Source: Acidobacteriota bacterium
GTDB lineage: Bacteria > Acidobacteriota > Terriglobia > Acidiferrales > UBA7541
DNA length: 64,000 nucleotides
Assembly: GCA_013289955.1 (NCBI GenBank)
Contig: JABCYZ010000020.1
Coordinates: 1 to 64,000 of the forward strand
Reading direction: 5' to 3'
Positions 45,291-54,399 of this stretch are shown in pieces (the stretch's first letter is position 1; the number at the start of each line of letters is the position of its first letter). Below the pieces are notes generated by a model that saw only the letters and a program-made list of their open reading frames with translations, searched no databases and had not been told where the DNA came from. A program made the position numbers and the translations under genes.

Positions 45291-47966
45291 ATGTTTCGAC
45301 GCGAGCGGAAGAGAAGCGATTTCAACGCAGAAATCGAAGCACATATCCGCCATGAGAGCGAACGACTGCAGGAACAGGGAATGAGCGAGTGCGATGCGCT
45401 TGCGGCAGCTCGACGGACGTTCGGCAACGTGACGAGAGCTGAGGAACAATTCTACGAATCGCGCCGCTGGCTCTGGTGGGATCACTCGCGTCAAGACGTT
45501 CGCTTTGGCCTTCGCATGCTGCGGAAATCTCCGGGGTTCACAATAGTCGCCATCCTGACCCTTGCCCTCGGCATCGGCGCGAATACTGCCATCTTCAGTC
45601 TGATTGACACCGTTATGTTCCGAATGCTTCCCGTGCGGGAGCCCCAGGAGCTCTTGCAAGTAGGCGTGCAGGACGCGCAATCTCCAAGCGACGAACCCGA
45701 TTCCTGGTTTTCAAACGCCGTTTGGGAGGATTTGCGCAACCGACAGAATGTCTTTTCTGGAATCTTTTCATGGAGTCGCGATCGCTTTGACCTTGCGCAA
45801 GGTGGAACCGTTCACTATGTTGACGGGATCTTCGTCAGCGGCAACTATTTCAACACTCTTGGGATTCTTCCCCGGGCGGGCCGACTACTGGAAACCGCCG
45901 ACGATCAGCGTGGCTGCCCCGGCGCGGCTGTCCTGAGCTACGGCTTTTGGCGGGATCATTTCGGCGGCGCGCAAACCGCTATTGGCAGCATGATTTCTCT
46001 CAACAATCACCCGTTTGAAATCGTCGGTGTCAGTTCTCCCGGTTTTTATGGTGTTGATGTTGGCAACAAATTTGACGTGGCAATTCCTGTTTGCGCTGCA
46101 GCCATCTTCGATGAAAAGAACTCCCGGCTCGACAATCGTGACTCGTCGTGGCTGCATATCATCGCCCGGGTCAAACCCGGCGTTACCCCGGACCAACGCA
46201 AGGCCCGGCTAGGCGTTCTTTCACCTCAAGTTTTTGCTGCAGCCGTGTCCAGAGAGTGGAGCCAGAGAGAGCAGCAATTCTTTCTCCGGCTTTCGCTCGT
46301 GACGTCTCCGGGCGCCACGGGACTTTCGTATCTTCGGAGCAGATTCGAGAAGCCTCTGCATATCTTGATGGCCGTGGCCGGCCTTGTGTTATTGATTGCC
46401 TGTGCAAATATCGCCAGCCTTATGCTTGCCCGGGCGGCGACTCGAAATAGGGAGATCGCCGTCCGAAAGGCCCTCGGCGCCTCGCGCAGTCGTCTTGTCC
46501 GCCAGTTTCTCACCGAATGCATGCTGCTCTCCTCCGCGGGTGCTCTCCTTGGCCTCCTCGTCGCCCGTGGGGGGACAGCGCTCCTTGTGCGCTATCTCTC
46601 GACGGAAAAAAGCAAGGTCTTCCTAGTTTTTTCGCTCGACAGCCGCGTTCTCGGCTTTACTGTGGCCAGCGCCTTACTGGCGGGAATTCTTTTCGGCATT
46701 CTTCCTGCTTTTCGCTCTGCTCGCGTCTCGTTGACATCGGCGATGAAAAGCAGCCAGGCTTTTGACAGCGAGCGCCGGATCCGATTTCGTCCTGCCCGGT
46801 GGATTGTGGCTGCGCAAGTAGCCCTGTCGCTTCTTCTGCTCGTTGCCTCCGGCCTTTTTCTCCGTAGCTTCGTAAAGCTCTCTACGCTCAACGTTGGCTT
46901 TGACCGCAAAAACGTCCTTATCGTACATGCGGATCTGCACACCGCAAAAGTGCCGCCTGAGCAGTGGCTCATGGTTTTCGATCAGATCGGGGCCCGTTTG
47001 CTTTCGCTTCCCGGAGTCGTTTCCCTTGGTCGCTCTGTGTTTACGCCGGTCAGCGGAACCGCATGGGTCCAGACCATTCACACGGATTGGTCCAGGGATT
47101 TGAGAGGTAATGCCGCGCAGGCCTGGTTCAATTATGTTTCGGCAGGATACTTCGAAACGCTGCGTATGCCAGTGCTAGCCGGCCGCGACTTTAATGACCG
47201 TGACACAAACACCGCGCCAATGGTGGCGATCGTTAACGAAACCTTGGCACGCAAGTTCTTCCCCAATAGGAATCCCGTCGGCAAGACGTTTCGCATCGAT
47301 GCTCCTCCTACAAAGCAGAGTCCGCCCATCGAGGTCGTCGGCGTCATAGAGGATTCCAAATATGGGTCGCTACGTGAGGGTCCGCTGGCCAAGGCGTTCT
47401 TCCCTATCTCTCACGTTCCCCGGCACGGTGACTCGGAAGACTTTGTCATCCGAACCGCAACGCCGCCTATGTCTCTTGCCTCAGCTGTTCAGGTTGCGGT
47501 TGCAGGCGTAAATAAAGCCATTCCGCTCGAATTCTCCACACTCACCGAGCAGGTGGATGACTCGCTCGTTCAAGAACGGCTTCTCGCTCGTCTCTCCACA
47601 TTCTTCGGCGCGTTGGCAATGCTTTTGGCCGTGATTGGCCTCTACGGTGCAACGAGTTATCTGGTAGCCCAGCGCCAGACTGAGTTCGGCGTCCGTATGG
47701 CGATAGGCGCGCCACAGAAGTCCATTCTCGGCTTGGTGCTGCGCGATGTCGTCATCGTGCTTGCTGGAGGTCTGACAGCGGGCGCGTGCCTTGCTTTCGC
47801 AAGCCTCGGCGTTCTTCAAAAATTGCTCTTCGGTCTTGCGCCCCACGACTCCTTCACATTCATCGCCGCCATCGGGATACTTTCTGGCGTCGGAGTTTTC
47901 GCTGGTTACATCCCCGCACGCCGCGCCACGCGCGTCGATCCCGTAGTCGCTCTGCGATACGAATAG
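45291..47966 (+). CDS. ADOP-family permease co-transcribed with PadR
   Basis: 891 aa, longer than the other two because it keeps the family's N-terminal extension: a soluble helical region (RRERKRSDFNAEIEAHIRHESERLQEQGMSECDALAAARRTFGN) before the first membrane helix. Then come two MacB_PCD/FtsX units, with QDVRFGLRMLRKSPGFTIVAILTLALGIGANTAIFSLIDTV early, ANIASLMLARAATRNREIAVRKALGAS in the middle and ATSYLVAQRQTEFGVRMAIGAPQ before the end ARRATRVDPVVALRYE. Starts 4 bases after padR. No ATPase adjacent. A substrate-inducible export role is likely but the substrate is unknown. Confidence 0.94.
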   Translation: MFRRERKRSDFNAEIEAHIRHESERLQEQGMSECDALAAARRTFGNVTRAEEQFYESRRWLWWDHSRQDVRFGLRMLRKSPGFTIVAILTLALGIGANTAIFSLIDTVMFRMLPVREPQELLQVGVQDAQSPSDEPDSWFSNAVWEDLRNRQNVFSGIFSWSRDRFDLAQGGTVHYVDGIFVSGNYFNTLGILPRAGRLLETADDQRGCPGAAVLSYGFWRDHFGGAQTAIGSMISLNNHPFEIVGVSSPGFYGVDVGNKFDVAIPVCAAAIFDEKNSRLDNRDSSWLHIIARVKPGVTPDQRKARLGVLSPQVFAAAVSREWSQREQQFFLRLSLVTSPGATGLSYLRSRFEKPLHILMAVAGLVLLIACANIASLMLARAATRNREIAVRKALGASRSRLVRQFLTECMLLSSAGALLGLLVARGGTALLVRYLSTEKSKVFLVFSLDSRVLGFTVASALLAGILFGILPAFRSARVSLTSAMKSSQAFDSERRIRFRPARWIVAAQVALSLLLLVASGLFLRSFVKLSTLNVGFDRKNVLIVHADLHTAKVPPEQWLMVFDQIGARLLSLPGVVSLGRSVFTPVSGTAWVQTIHTDWSRDLRGNAAQAWFNYVSAGYFETLRMPVLAGRDFNDRDTNTAPMVAIVNETLARKFFPNRNPVGKTFRIDAPPTKQSPPIEVVGVIEDSKYGSLREGPLAKAFFPISHVPRHGDSEDFVIRTATPPMSLASAVQVAVAGVNKAIPLEFSTLTEQVDDSLVQERLLARLSTFFGALAMLLAVIGLYGATSYLVAQRQTEFGVRMAIGAPQKSILGLVLRDVVIVLAGGLTAGACLAFASLGVLQKLLFGLAPHDSFTFIAAIGILSGVGVFAGYIPARRATRVDPVVALRYE

Positions 47967-48094
47967 TTTGACCTGCCTTACAACTTTCGATTACTCCTTT
48001 ATGGAGTGAGCCTGGCATCCTAAGATTCAACAATCAAATCCACATGGACCGCGTTTACCGGGACTTAGAAGCAGAGTTGGCGGGGAAAACGGAC

Positions 48095-48520
48095 TCACGG
48101 CAATGCTTTGGCTCGAAGACCCCAGAGAACGAGTACGGATGCGAGGGTCATCGTGATCCCGACGGAGAGGAACCCAAGCATCACAGTGGTTTCCTGCCAC
48201 GGTTTGCCACTATGGCCTGCCGCCGTGATTGGCGAAAGGGCCCCCGTTCCAAAAACTGCCGCTACGGACGTTACAAGCCAGTTGACGTACGTACCGTAGA
48301 GGACAGTCCAGTACGCGATACCTTTGGTCCGCGGGGACAGCCGCACCTCGGTCCAGACGGCTCCGAGTGCAAGCAGGAATGTACCGTTCATAACACCTTC
48401 CAAGTGTGCGGCAAGTCCCATCCGCGTATTCGCAAAATGTGTCTCTGCGAAACCGGTCAACAGGCCAATTAGAAATAGAAACATGCCATGCCACATGAGG
48501 CGTCGGTTGTTATATTCCAT
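48095..48520 (-). CDS. Hydroxylaminobenzene mutase-like membrane protein
   Basis: 141 aa with four hydrophobic segments. The N-terminal RRLMWHGMFLFLIGLLTGFAE and the following HFANTRMGLAAHLEGVMNGTFLLALGAVW resemble, from memory, HabA of nitroaromatic-degrading Pseudomonas, which converts hydroxylaminobenzene to 2-aminophenol. A further similar stretch is YWTVLYGTYVNWLVTSVAAVFGTGALSPI. Proteins of this kind are widespread in genomes with no nitroaromatic pathway and are often mis-annotated as hydrogenases. No nitroreductase is nearby, so the physiological reaction is uncertain. Confidence 0.75.
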   Translation of the reverse strand: MEYNNRRLMWHGMFLFLIGLLTGFAETHFANTRMGLAAHLEGVMNGTFLLALGAVWTEVRLSPRTKGIAYWTVLYGTYVNWLVTSVAAVFGTGALSPITAAGHSGKPWQETTVMLGFLSVGITMTLASVLVLWGLRAKALP

Positions 48521-48989
48521 TCGATTTGTTCTCTTTTTACTGATTCACCATCAAGATGGTCCGCGTTGGCCTGGAGTGCGTTACCAAAAATAGCAGCTTT
48601 AAAATGATTCTGCCGGAATAGTTCGGGGAACGATGTGAACTGACTTTTCGACTACGGCGTTGATCAGGCCCTTGACATTCGTCCCGGTCGGTCGCGGAGA
48701 TGTACCGGACCTTGGAACCAGTGCCAAACCTTAGGCCTCTAACGTGAGTTCCGTTCCCATATCTCGGCCTCTTTACTGCGGCGAACTGGCGGCAGGAGTT
48801 GCTTCGACCAGGTATCGAATCATTGAGGCAGCTGTCCGGCTTGCGCGTTCATCAAGCATTCGGGGCGCTTCCGTTGGGGGGCTTACCCGATTGGCTTTTG
48901 GGGTCTCTACCTGATAGGCGAGGACACCCCCCTGCATTGAATATAAACGGTCTACCCACACCTCCCGAGGTGTGCGTGTCGAGGTGACC
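48521..48989. other. Intergenic stretch with a 7-bp palindromic hairpin
   Basis: 469 bases between the mutase-like gene (leftward) and the Cys/His-rich gene (rightward). The only feature I support is CACACCT-CCCG-AGGTGTG at 48957-48974, a perfect 7-bp hairpin ending 15 bases before the next start, which could be an operator or a leader structure. A 75-codon minus-strand frame (48773-49000) spans most of the rest but overlaps the rightward gene's start and has no ribosome site I trust. Confidence 0.4.
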
Positions 48990-49193
48990 GTGCTCCGCAA
49001 GCTGATATGGATCGAAGAGCCGCGCTTTCAGGGCTGCGGTTGCTCGGAATGCTCATGGACGTTCAAGCCTTTGGGGCCGCCTGAGGGCGATTCGCTCGAC
49101 GAAATGACGAAGATCTTCGAGCGCCTGCGCGATAAGGAATTTGCAATCCATGTCTGTGCGGAACACCCAAAGGCCAAGAAGGCAAAAGTGTAA
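48990..49193 (+). CDS. Small zinc-ribbon-like protein
   Basis: 67 aa from a GTG at 48990 with GAGG upstream; a GTG at 48972 would add six residues. Contains GCGCSECSWTF near residues 15-25 and HVCAEHPKAKKAK at the end, so the Cys and His pairs could hold one zinc. The middle (GPPEGDSLDEMTKIFERLRDKEFAIH) is amphipathic helix. I associate small proteins of this kind, one per locus and with this Trp-ending Cys motif, with acidobacterial genomes, where they have no assigned function. The basic tail may bind nucleic acid; that is inference. Confidence 0.7.
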   Translation: MLRKLIWIEEPRFQGCGCSECSWTFKPLGPPEGDSLDEMTKIFERLRDKEFAIHVCAEHPKAKKAKV

Positions 49194-49284
49194 AAAGCGG
49201 CCTTCCTTGCTGGCACAGGTTTCACGACAGTGAGAATGGAACTGGAATTCGGGAATTCACCTGACTGAACATCCGGAGGAACCA

Positions 49285-49632
49285 ATGAACGGGGTAGAAC
49301 GGCGCACCGTAAAGCGCCTAATCATGCGCGTGCCCATGCGAGTACGGGGGATTTCGGAGGTGGCACAAGACGAACGAGGCGTCGAATCCTTGAACCTTTC
49401 CATTCGAGGGACCTGTTTTGCAAGCGAGGAGAAATTCCGGGTTGGAGAAGAAATCGAGGTCCGGCTGAAGATGCCGGAAGAGGTCGTCTCCGGACAAAAG
49501 ACGGAATGGCGCTTTACCGGTCGCGTCACGCACGTCGGTAAACTGGGCCCGTACGGGAAAAGCGGCGTAGGCGTCTATTTTCTCTATTACAGCGCGGAAA
49601 AGGGGTTGGCCAAGAATCTGTTAGTGGAGTAG
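49285..49632 (+). CDS. PilZ-domain protein
   Basis: 115 aa with a GGAGGA ribosome site upstream. The c-di-GMP signature is readable in two parts: RxxxR in ERRTVKRLI near the N-terminus and NxSxxG in NLSIRGTCF near residue 40. A beta-barrel pattern follows (EIEVRLKMPEE, EWRFTGRVTHVGKLGPYGKSGVGVYF). Stand-alone PilZ proteins act as c-di-GMP-responsive adaptors of motility, secretion or pilus systems. A second PilZ gene lies 277 bases downstream. Confidence 0.88.
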   Translation: MNGVERRTVKRLIMRVPMRVRGISEVAQDERGVESLNLSIRGTCFASEEKFRVGEEIEVRLKMPEEVVSGQKTEWRFTGRVTHVGKLGPYGKSGVGVYFLYYSAEKGLAKNLLVE

Positions 49633-49909
49633 AGAAGCCCACTCAGCATTATGTCATTCCGGCAACGGGAACGCGTGGAAGGCCCGTGCGGTGCTCTTCG
49701 GCAAGGGTAGCCACGGGTTTAACGGTGCCTCACTCAGGGGACCGCCTTAATTTTTCGCTGCCATGACAGTTTTTCCGTCATTTTTCCGCCTTATTAGTAA
49801 GGGAATAGAAGTTCCGGCCCGGAACCTGACTACCTGCCGATACACCTCTTCGGGCGGTCAAGCTCCGAGGCTCGTAGGAACTTCCGAACATGGCTCGGGG
49901 AGGATCCTT

Positions 49910-50278
49910 ATGTGGAAAGCAGTGGCAAGCCGCTCAAGGCGCTGTGAATCCCGGATAGAAGTATCCGATGGTGTCTGGATCATCTGGCGTTGCAGCGATC
50001 GTGAAATGGTTTCCACAGTTCAAAACATCAGTCCAGGAGGTCTGTTTGTTGAATGTGAAAGTCCCAGGCCTTTCGGAGCAACGGCCGAAGTGCATTTTTT
50101 GGTTCCTGAGGGAAAGATCGCTGGTGAAGCCGTCGTGAAACACAGCCAAACTGGGCGTGGAATCGGTTTGAGATTCACGAAGATTCTGGAAACGGATCGC
50201 TGGCGCATGGTCGGTTTGATCAAAAGGTTGCGCAGCGCGTCCCTCAGGTCAAATTCCGGGAGTCCAGGGGGGTACTAG
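49910..50278 (+). CDS. PilZ-domain protein
   Basis: 122 aa from the ATG at 49910 with GGGGAGG upstream; the frame extends to 49763, but the added residues have no domain character. PilZ signature: RxxxR in RRCESRIEVSDG near residue 10 and NxSxxG in QNISPGGLFVECE near 40. Barrel strands include AEVHFLVPEGKIAGEAVVKHSQTGRGIGLRF. It differs from its upstream neighbour in sequence and so is not a simple recent duplicate. Both lack an output domain and probably act by binding partners. Confidence 0.85.
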   Translation: MWKAVASRSRRCESRIEVSDGVWIIWRCSDREMVSTVQNISPGGLFVECESPRPFGATAEVHFLVPEGKIAGEAVVKHSQTGRGIGLRFTKILETDRWRMVGLIKRLRSASLRSNSGSPGGY

Positions 50279-50394
50279 CCGCTACGCTTACGGTTTGCGG
50301 CTGACGAGACGCGTGGATTGGTTTCCGGGTGCCCTCCGATAAGCTCCCCAACAGCACCGGCCTGTGTGGATTTGTAGTTTTTTAACAGCGCCAG

Positions 50395-53300
50395 TTATTG
50401 CAGCTTGGCGAACTCGGCTTTCGCTTGCTTGAGGATGGGGATGTCGGGGTCCGCGTCTTTCCAGAGATTGAAAAAGGTCTGATACGCTGCTTTTGCTTTC
50501 GCGGTGTCGCCAGAAAGGGTGTAAGCGCGACCTATTTGAAGATGGGCCAGCGATCCTGTCACAAAATTTTGCACAATGCCTTTGTGGTCGAGCAGCTTCT
50601 GGAACTCGGTGGCTGCGGCTGCGCCATTCTGCAGAACTAGATAAGCCTGGCCACGCAGGTAGGCTGGGTACAAGTAGTTTATGTATCCATCGGCGAGTCC
50701 CAGTTCGTAGGTGGCTGTCGGCTCCAGGTCTACCAGGGCGTGAGAAGGATTGTTCTTGCTGACTTCGATGGCGGCTTTCAGGCTCGGCAACCAGTAGAGC
50801 TTCATTAGGGTATTGGTTGGATAGATCTTCTCCATTTCCCTGGATAACGCTTCAGCTCGGGAAGCATCGCCGGCGCGAGCTAGCGTAAGGGCTGCTATAA
50901 CCTTAACGTCCCTTCCCGGCGAAAGCGCCAGAGCCTTTGCGGCTTCTTGCCGTGCTGTTCCGTCGTTGCCCAACTCCGCTTCCCGCAGCGCCGCATTGAC
51001 CTGCCACAATGCCGCTTTTTCCCTGGAGTCGCTGCGAACAGCGGAATCCATCGCTCGTCGCGAGTAGTCCCGCGCCTTCGTCATTCGTCCGTAGTATGCT
51101 TCCGTATCCGACTGCATCGACAACAGGACGTCTTCAATTCCGGGCTTACCCGCGCTCCAAGCCACCTGCTGCTCCATCTGGACAACATCTCCGCGCAGAA
51201 AGGCGAGCGCGTATATCTGCTGGTGCAGATTTCCGCTATCCAGGCCGCGTCCGAGCGCTAGATCGAACACGCCCTTGGCATCATCCAGCCTGTTCAGGAA
51301 AATGTACCCTACTCCCAGGCCCGAATAGCCGACGACGGCATTAGGCGCGAGGCCCAGGAAGTCCTGGTATTCCACAAGCGCTTTGTCATATTGCCCGGTG
51401 TTGTGATAGAGCTGCCCCAAGAGGCCGTGAGGAACGGCGTCGCGAGGATAATCCGCGGTCCACAGTTCGCAAGTCTCTACTTCTTTGTCCAGATCCCCTG
51501 TGGCGCGAAAGTAGAAATCAGTGATGCGCAGTTTCTCCCGTTCGCTTACCCGGTCGCGGAGCAGGTATGCCTTAGTTGCATATTCGAGCTCGACGGACGG
51601 TTGCAAAAGATTGCCATAGACAGTCGACAACATGGCGTAAGCCATGGGGAAGTCAGGGTCGAGTTGAATTGCCTGCTTGAAAAACGGAATACTCGGAGCG
51701 TCTCCTTCCTGGAACCATACCCGAATACCCATGCTAAAGTTTCTCAGCGCTTCCAGGGACGATGTCGTCGCCTCAATGGGAACGTTGAATTTATGCACCG
51801 AAGGCAGAGACTCCCCCAGCTTGCCGCGTAGAGTGGACGAAATTCGGCTCAACGACTTCAGAACATCTTCTCTGCTTGTGGCCTCGGCCTGCTCTTTAGC
51901 GAGGGTATCACCTGTGTTACAGGCGAACGCATTCAAGTCCAGCAGGTAGTGACCACCCAGCCGGGAAATGGTCCCGCCCAGTAGTGCCTTGCTGCCCGTA
52001 CGGAGGCAAAGCTCCTGACCGATGTCCATCGTAATGCGTCCGTTCGCGGGACGGCCCATCATGCGCAGAGTCTCGCTGATCTTCCGGTCGGAAACTATGT
52101 TCAGGAAGGGGGATTGCTCCAGTTCCACGGCGAGTGCCTGCTTGAGGGTATCGTCAAAGACGGTGTCCCCAGTTTTGTTGTCGAAGTCGGTCAGGACAAT
52201 GGTGTCTTTTTCGGTAAGTTTGGCCTCTCGATGCCTGTGCCCGTAGAGCCACCAAGCGAGATAACCCGCAAGAGCGACGGTCACGAATAAGATCATCGAA
52301 CCGCCCGCTGCGGTCAACGCTACGCGGTGGCGACGCGCGAATTTGCTGAGCCGGTAAGCGACGCTGGCCGGCCGGGCAAAAACGGGCTCGTGGTTGAGAT
52401 AGCGCTGGAGGTCAGCGGCAAGTTCGCTCGGAGTGGCATAGCGGCGGGTACTATCTCGCTCGATAGCTTTTAGCGTGATCCAGTCCAGATCGCCGCGCAG
52501 CGTGCGGGTGAGCTCTTCAGGGAGGGTGCTGCGCTGTTGCGCCACGGCGGCGCTGGTGTTTTTGTCTTGGCGGAGCTTGATGCTGGGGCTGGGAGGATCA
52601 TCTTCGCGGATCTGGCGAACCAGTTCGTCGAAGGGCTGTTTGCTCGAACTTGCGGTGTCGAAGGGCAGCTTGCCGGTGAGGAGAGCGTACAGAATCACAC
52701 CAAGGGAAAAAACGTCGGTGCGGCCGTCCAGATTGGGGACACAAGCCGCTTGCTCGGGACTCATGTAACCCGGAGTGCCGACCAGCGTGCCGCCGTGGGT
52801 TGAAAGAGTAAGGGGCTGTTCGAGGGTCGTTCGCGGGGAAATCGCCTTGGCGATGCCGAAATCGATGATGTGGGGAACCGGTTGGCCGTCAACCTCGGTG
52901 ATGAGAACGTTCGAAGGCTTCAGGTCGCGGTGGATAATGGCCTTCTGGTGAGCGTGCTCAACGCCTTGGCAAACCTTGATAAAGAGAGCGACGCGGTCGC
53001 GAATCGCGAGTTTCTTGGTGTCGCAATATTTGCTAATCGAGGATCCCTCTACGTACTCCATGGCGAAGTACGGCTGGCCTTCGGGAGTCGTTCCGGCGTC
53101 AAAGACTCTGGCGATGGCGGGGTGGTCCATCATGGCAAGGGACTGCTGCTCGGATTGGAAACGCTGCAGGGCCGAGTCGTCGTAGAGGCCGGCACGAATG
53201 AGTTTTAGAGCGACGTGGCGGCGTACAGGAGTGGTCTGTTCGGCGAGCAAAACCAGCCCCATGCCACCTTCGCCAAGCAGGCGAATCACACGATAGCGGC

Positions 53301-53565
53301 CAATGAATTCTGGCAGAGGGAGTGCACGGCGAGCCGGGCCTGGGGCTGCTTCGGAGGAGGCGAGGGCTCTTGCAGCTACATGCAAAGCTGGTGCGGTTAG
53401 GAATTCTTCTGCACCGCCGGACGCGGTGAGGAGCGAGAGGATTTCCTGACAGAGGAACGGATCGCCCTCAGAAGCCTGCCTGACAAATTGCTCGCGGGCG
53501 CTCTCCTCCTTTTCCAGCGCCGCATGGAAAATGGATTCGATTTTTTGCCATTTCTCAGGCTCCAA
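50395..53565 (-). CDS. Serine/threonine protein kinase with TPR sensor domain
   Basis: 1056 aa from a TTG at 53565, which has AAGGAG 7 bases upstream and begins LEPEKWQKIESIFHAALE, the usual start of such acidobacterial kinases. An ATG at 53622 is possible but lies inside the sigma gene. The kinase domain (residues about 85-375) has the P-loop LLGEGGMGLVLLAEQ, the HVALKLI lysine, HRDLKPSNVL, DFG in IIDFGIAKA, and GTPGYMSPEQA. A membrane helix follows near 420-440. The outer part has a TolB-like segment (LTDFDNKTGDTVFDDTLKQALAVELEQSPF) and then tetratricopeptide repeats to the end. Intact catalytic residues. It overlaps the ECF sigma gene by 11 bases, so the two form one unit. Confidence 0.93.
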   Translation of the reverse strand: MEPEKWQKIESIFHAALEKEESAREQFVRQASEGDPFLCQEILSLLTASGGAEEFLTAPALHVAARALASSEAAPGPARRALPLPEFIGRYRVIRLLGEGGMGLVLLAEQTTPVRRHVALKLIRAGLYDDSALQRFQSEQQSLAMMDHPAIARVFDAGTTPEGQPYFAMEYVEGSSISKYCDTKKLAIRDRVALFIKVCQGVEHAHQKAIIHRDLKPSNVLITEVDGQPVPHIIDFGIAKAISPRTTLEQPLTLSTHGGTLVGTPGYMSPEQAACVPNLDGRTDVFSLGVILYALLTGKLPFDTASSSKQPFDELVRQIREDDPPSPSIKLRQDKNTSAAVAQQRSTLPEELTRTLRGDLDWITLKAIERDSTRRYATPSELAADLQRYLNHEPVFARPASVAYRLSKFARRHRVALTAAGGSMILFVTVALAGYLAWWLYGHRHREAKLTEKDTIVLTDFDNKTGDTVFDDTLKQALAVELEQSPFLNIVSDRKISETLRMMGRPANGRITMDIGQELCLRTGSKALLGGTISRLGGHYLLDLNAFACNTGDTLAKEQAEATSREDVLKSLSRISSTLRGKLGESLPSVHKFNVPIEATTSSLEALRNFSMGIRVWFQEGDAPSIPFFKQAIQLDPDFPMAYAMLSTVYGNLLQPSVELEYATKAYLLRDRVSEREKLRITDFYFRATGDLDKEVETCELWTADYPRDAVPHGLLGQLYHNTGQYDKALVEYQDFLGLAPNAVVGYSGLGVGYIFLNRLDDAKGVFDLALGRGLDSGNLHQQIYALAFLRGDVVQMEQQVAWSAGKPGIEDVLLSMQSDTEAYYGRMTKARDYSRRAMDSAVRSDSREKAALWQVNAALREAELGNDGTARQEAAKALALSPGRDVKVIAALTLARAGDASRAEALSREMEKIYPTNTLMKLYWLPSLKAAIEVSKNNPSHALVDLEPTATYELGLADGYINYLYPAYLRGQAYLVLQNGAAAATEFQKLLDHKGIVQNFVTGSLAHLQIGRAYTLSGDTAKAKAAYQTFFNLWKDADPDIPILKQAKAEFAKLQ

Positions 53566-54136
53566 GAGAAAACTCCTTGCCAAGTTCGCGGCGGAGCCAA
53601 CTCTTTGCGAAACGCCAGTCACGGTGAACGGTCTCTTCAGAGACCTTCAAGACATCGGCGATTTCCTCGACAGTCAAGCCGCCGAAGAACCGCAGTTCGA
53701 CGACCTGGCTCTTGCGAGCGTCGATGAGGGCGAGCCCTTTGAGAGCGTCGTCGATGGCGACGAGGTCGGAGCCGGATCCCACGGGTACACACAATTGCTC
53801 GTCGAGCTGGAGAGGTGCGACACCACTGCCGCGCTTCTTGGCCTGATGGGTACGCGCCCAGTCCACGAGAATATGACGCATGACCTGGGCGCTCACAGCA
53901 AAGAAGTGACTGCGGTTCTGCCAGTCGCCTGGCCTCCCCTGCACGAGCCGAAGGTAGGCCTCGTTAACGAGTGCCGTCGTCTGCAGGGTGTGGCTGGCGC
54001 CTTCGTCCGACATGTACCGTTGCGCAATGCGATGGAGTTCGTGGTACACGAGCGGGATAAGCGCCTTTAGAGCGTCTGAGTCGCCCTGGCTCCAGGAGCG
54101 GAGAAGCTGTGTGATTTCGTTTGGTGTTGGCTCCAC
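53555..54136 (-). CDS. ECF-type RNA polymerase sigma factor
   Basis: 193 aa of the planctomycete/acidobacterial ECF-like class. Region 2 spans about residues 10-90 (DSDALKALIPLVYHELHRIAQRY, ALVNEAYLRL and FFAVSAQVMRHILVDWAR). Region 4 is near 130-185 (KSQVVELRFFGGLTVEEIADVLKVSEETVHRDWRFAKSWL). No anti-sigma gene is adjacent; the kinase gene downstream overlaps it, so control by the kinase or its substrates is likely. In this class the linked kinase often supplies the signal. Confidence 0.93.
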   Translation of the reverse strand: MEPTPNEITQLLRSWSQGDSDALKALIPLVYHELHRIAQRYMSDEGASHTLQTTALVNEAYLRLVQGRPGDWQNRSHFFAVSAQVMRHILVDWARTHQAKKRGSGVAPLQLDEQLCVPVGSGSDLVAIDDALKGLALIDARKSQVVELRFFGGLTVEEIADVLKVSEETVHRDWRFAKSWLRRELGKEFSLGA

Positions 54137-54399
54137 AGTGCGACCGTTGGAAGTGAACTGAGACAGGAAAGGCTAGCATTCCCGACCGGTGTTTACTACC
54201 CCTCTGAGGTCCTCTGAACCACTGAGAGCAACGACTGCCGTATGCGCGCCAGGATCGATCTCGCGGCTTGCCAGCCGTTGCCCAAGCGCCTCGAGGGCGC
54301 CCTTTTTTCTGACATGACAGATTCTCAGAGCTGAATCCGCTTTAGAGGATAAGAGACCTCGGGATCGAGCCGAGCGTAAGAAAGCGAGGAAGAACTTCC

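Noticed and set aside
48773..49000. 75-codon minus-strand frame between the mutase-like and zinc-protein genes
   Set aside because: Overlaps the start of a better-supported gene and lacks a ribosome site; kept only as part of the intergenic note.
54286..54308. GCGCC-TCGAG-GGCGC hairpin followed by six T, read rightward
   Set aside because: Looks like a terminator, but no rightward gene precedes it; too isolated to call.
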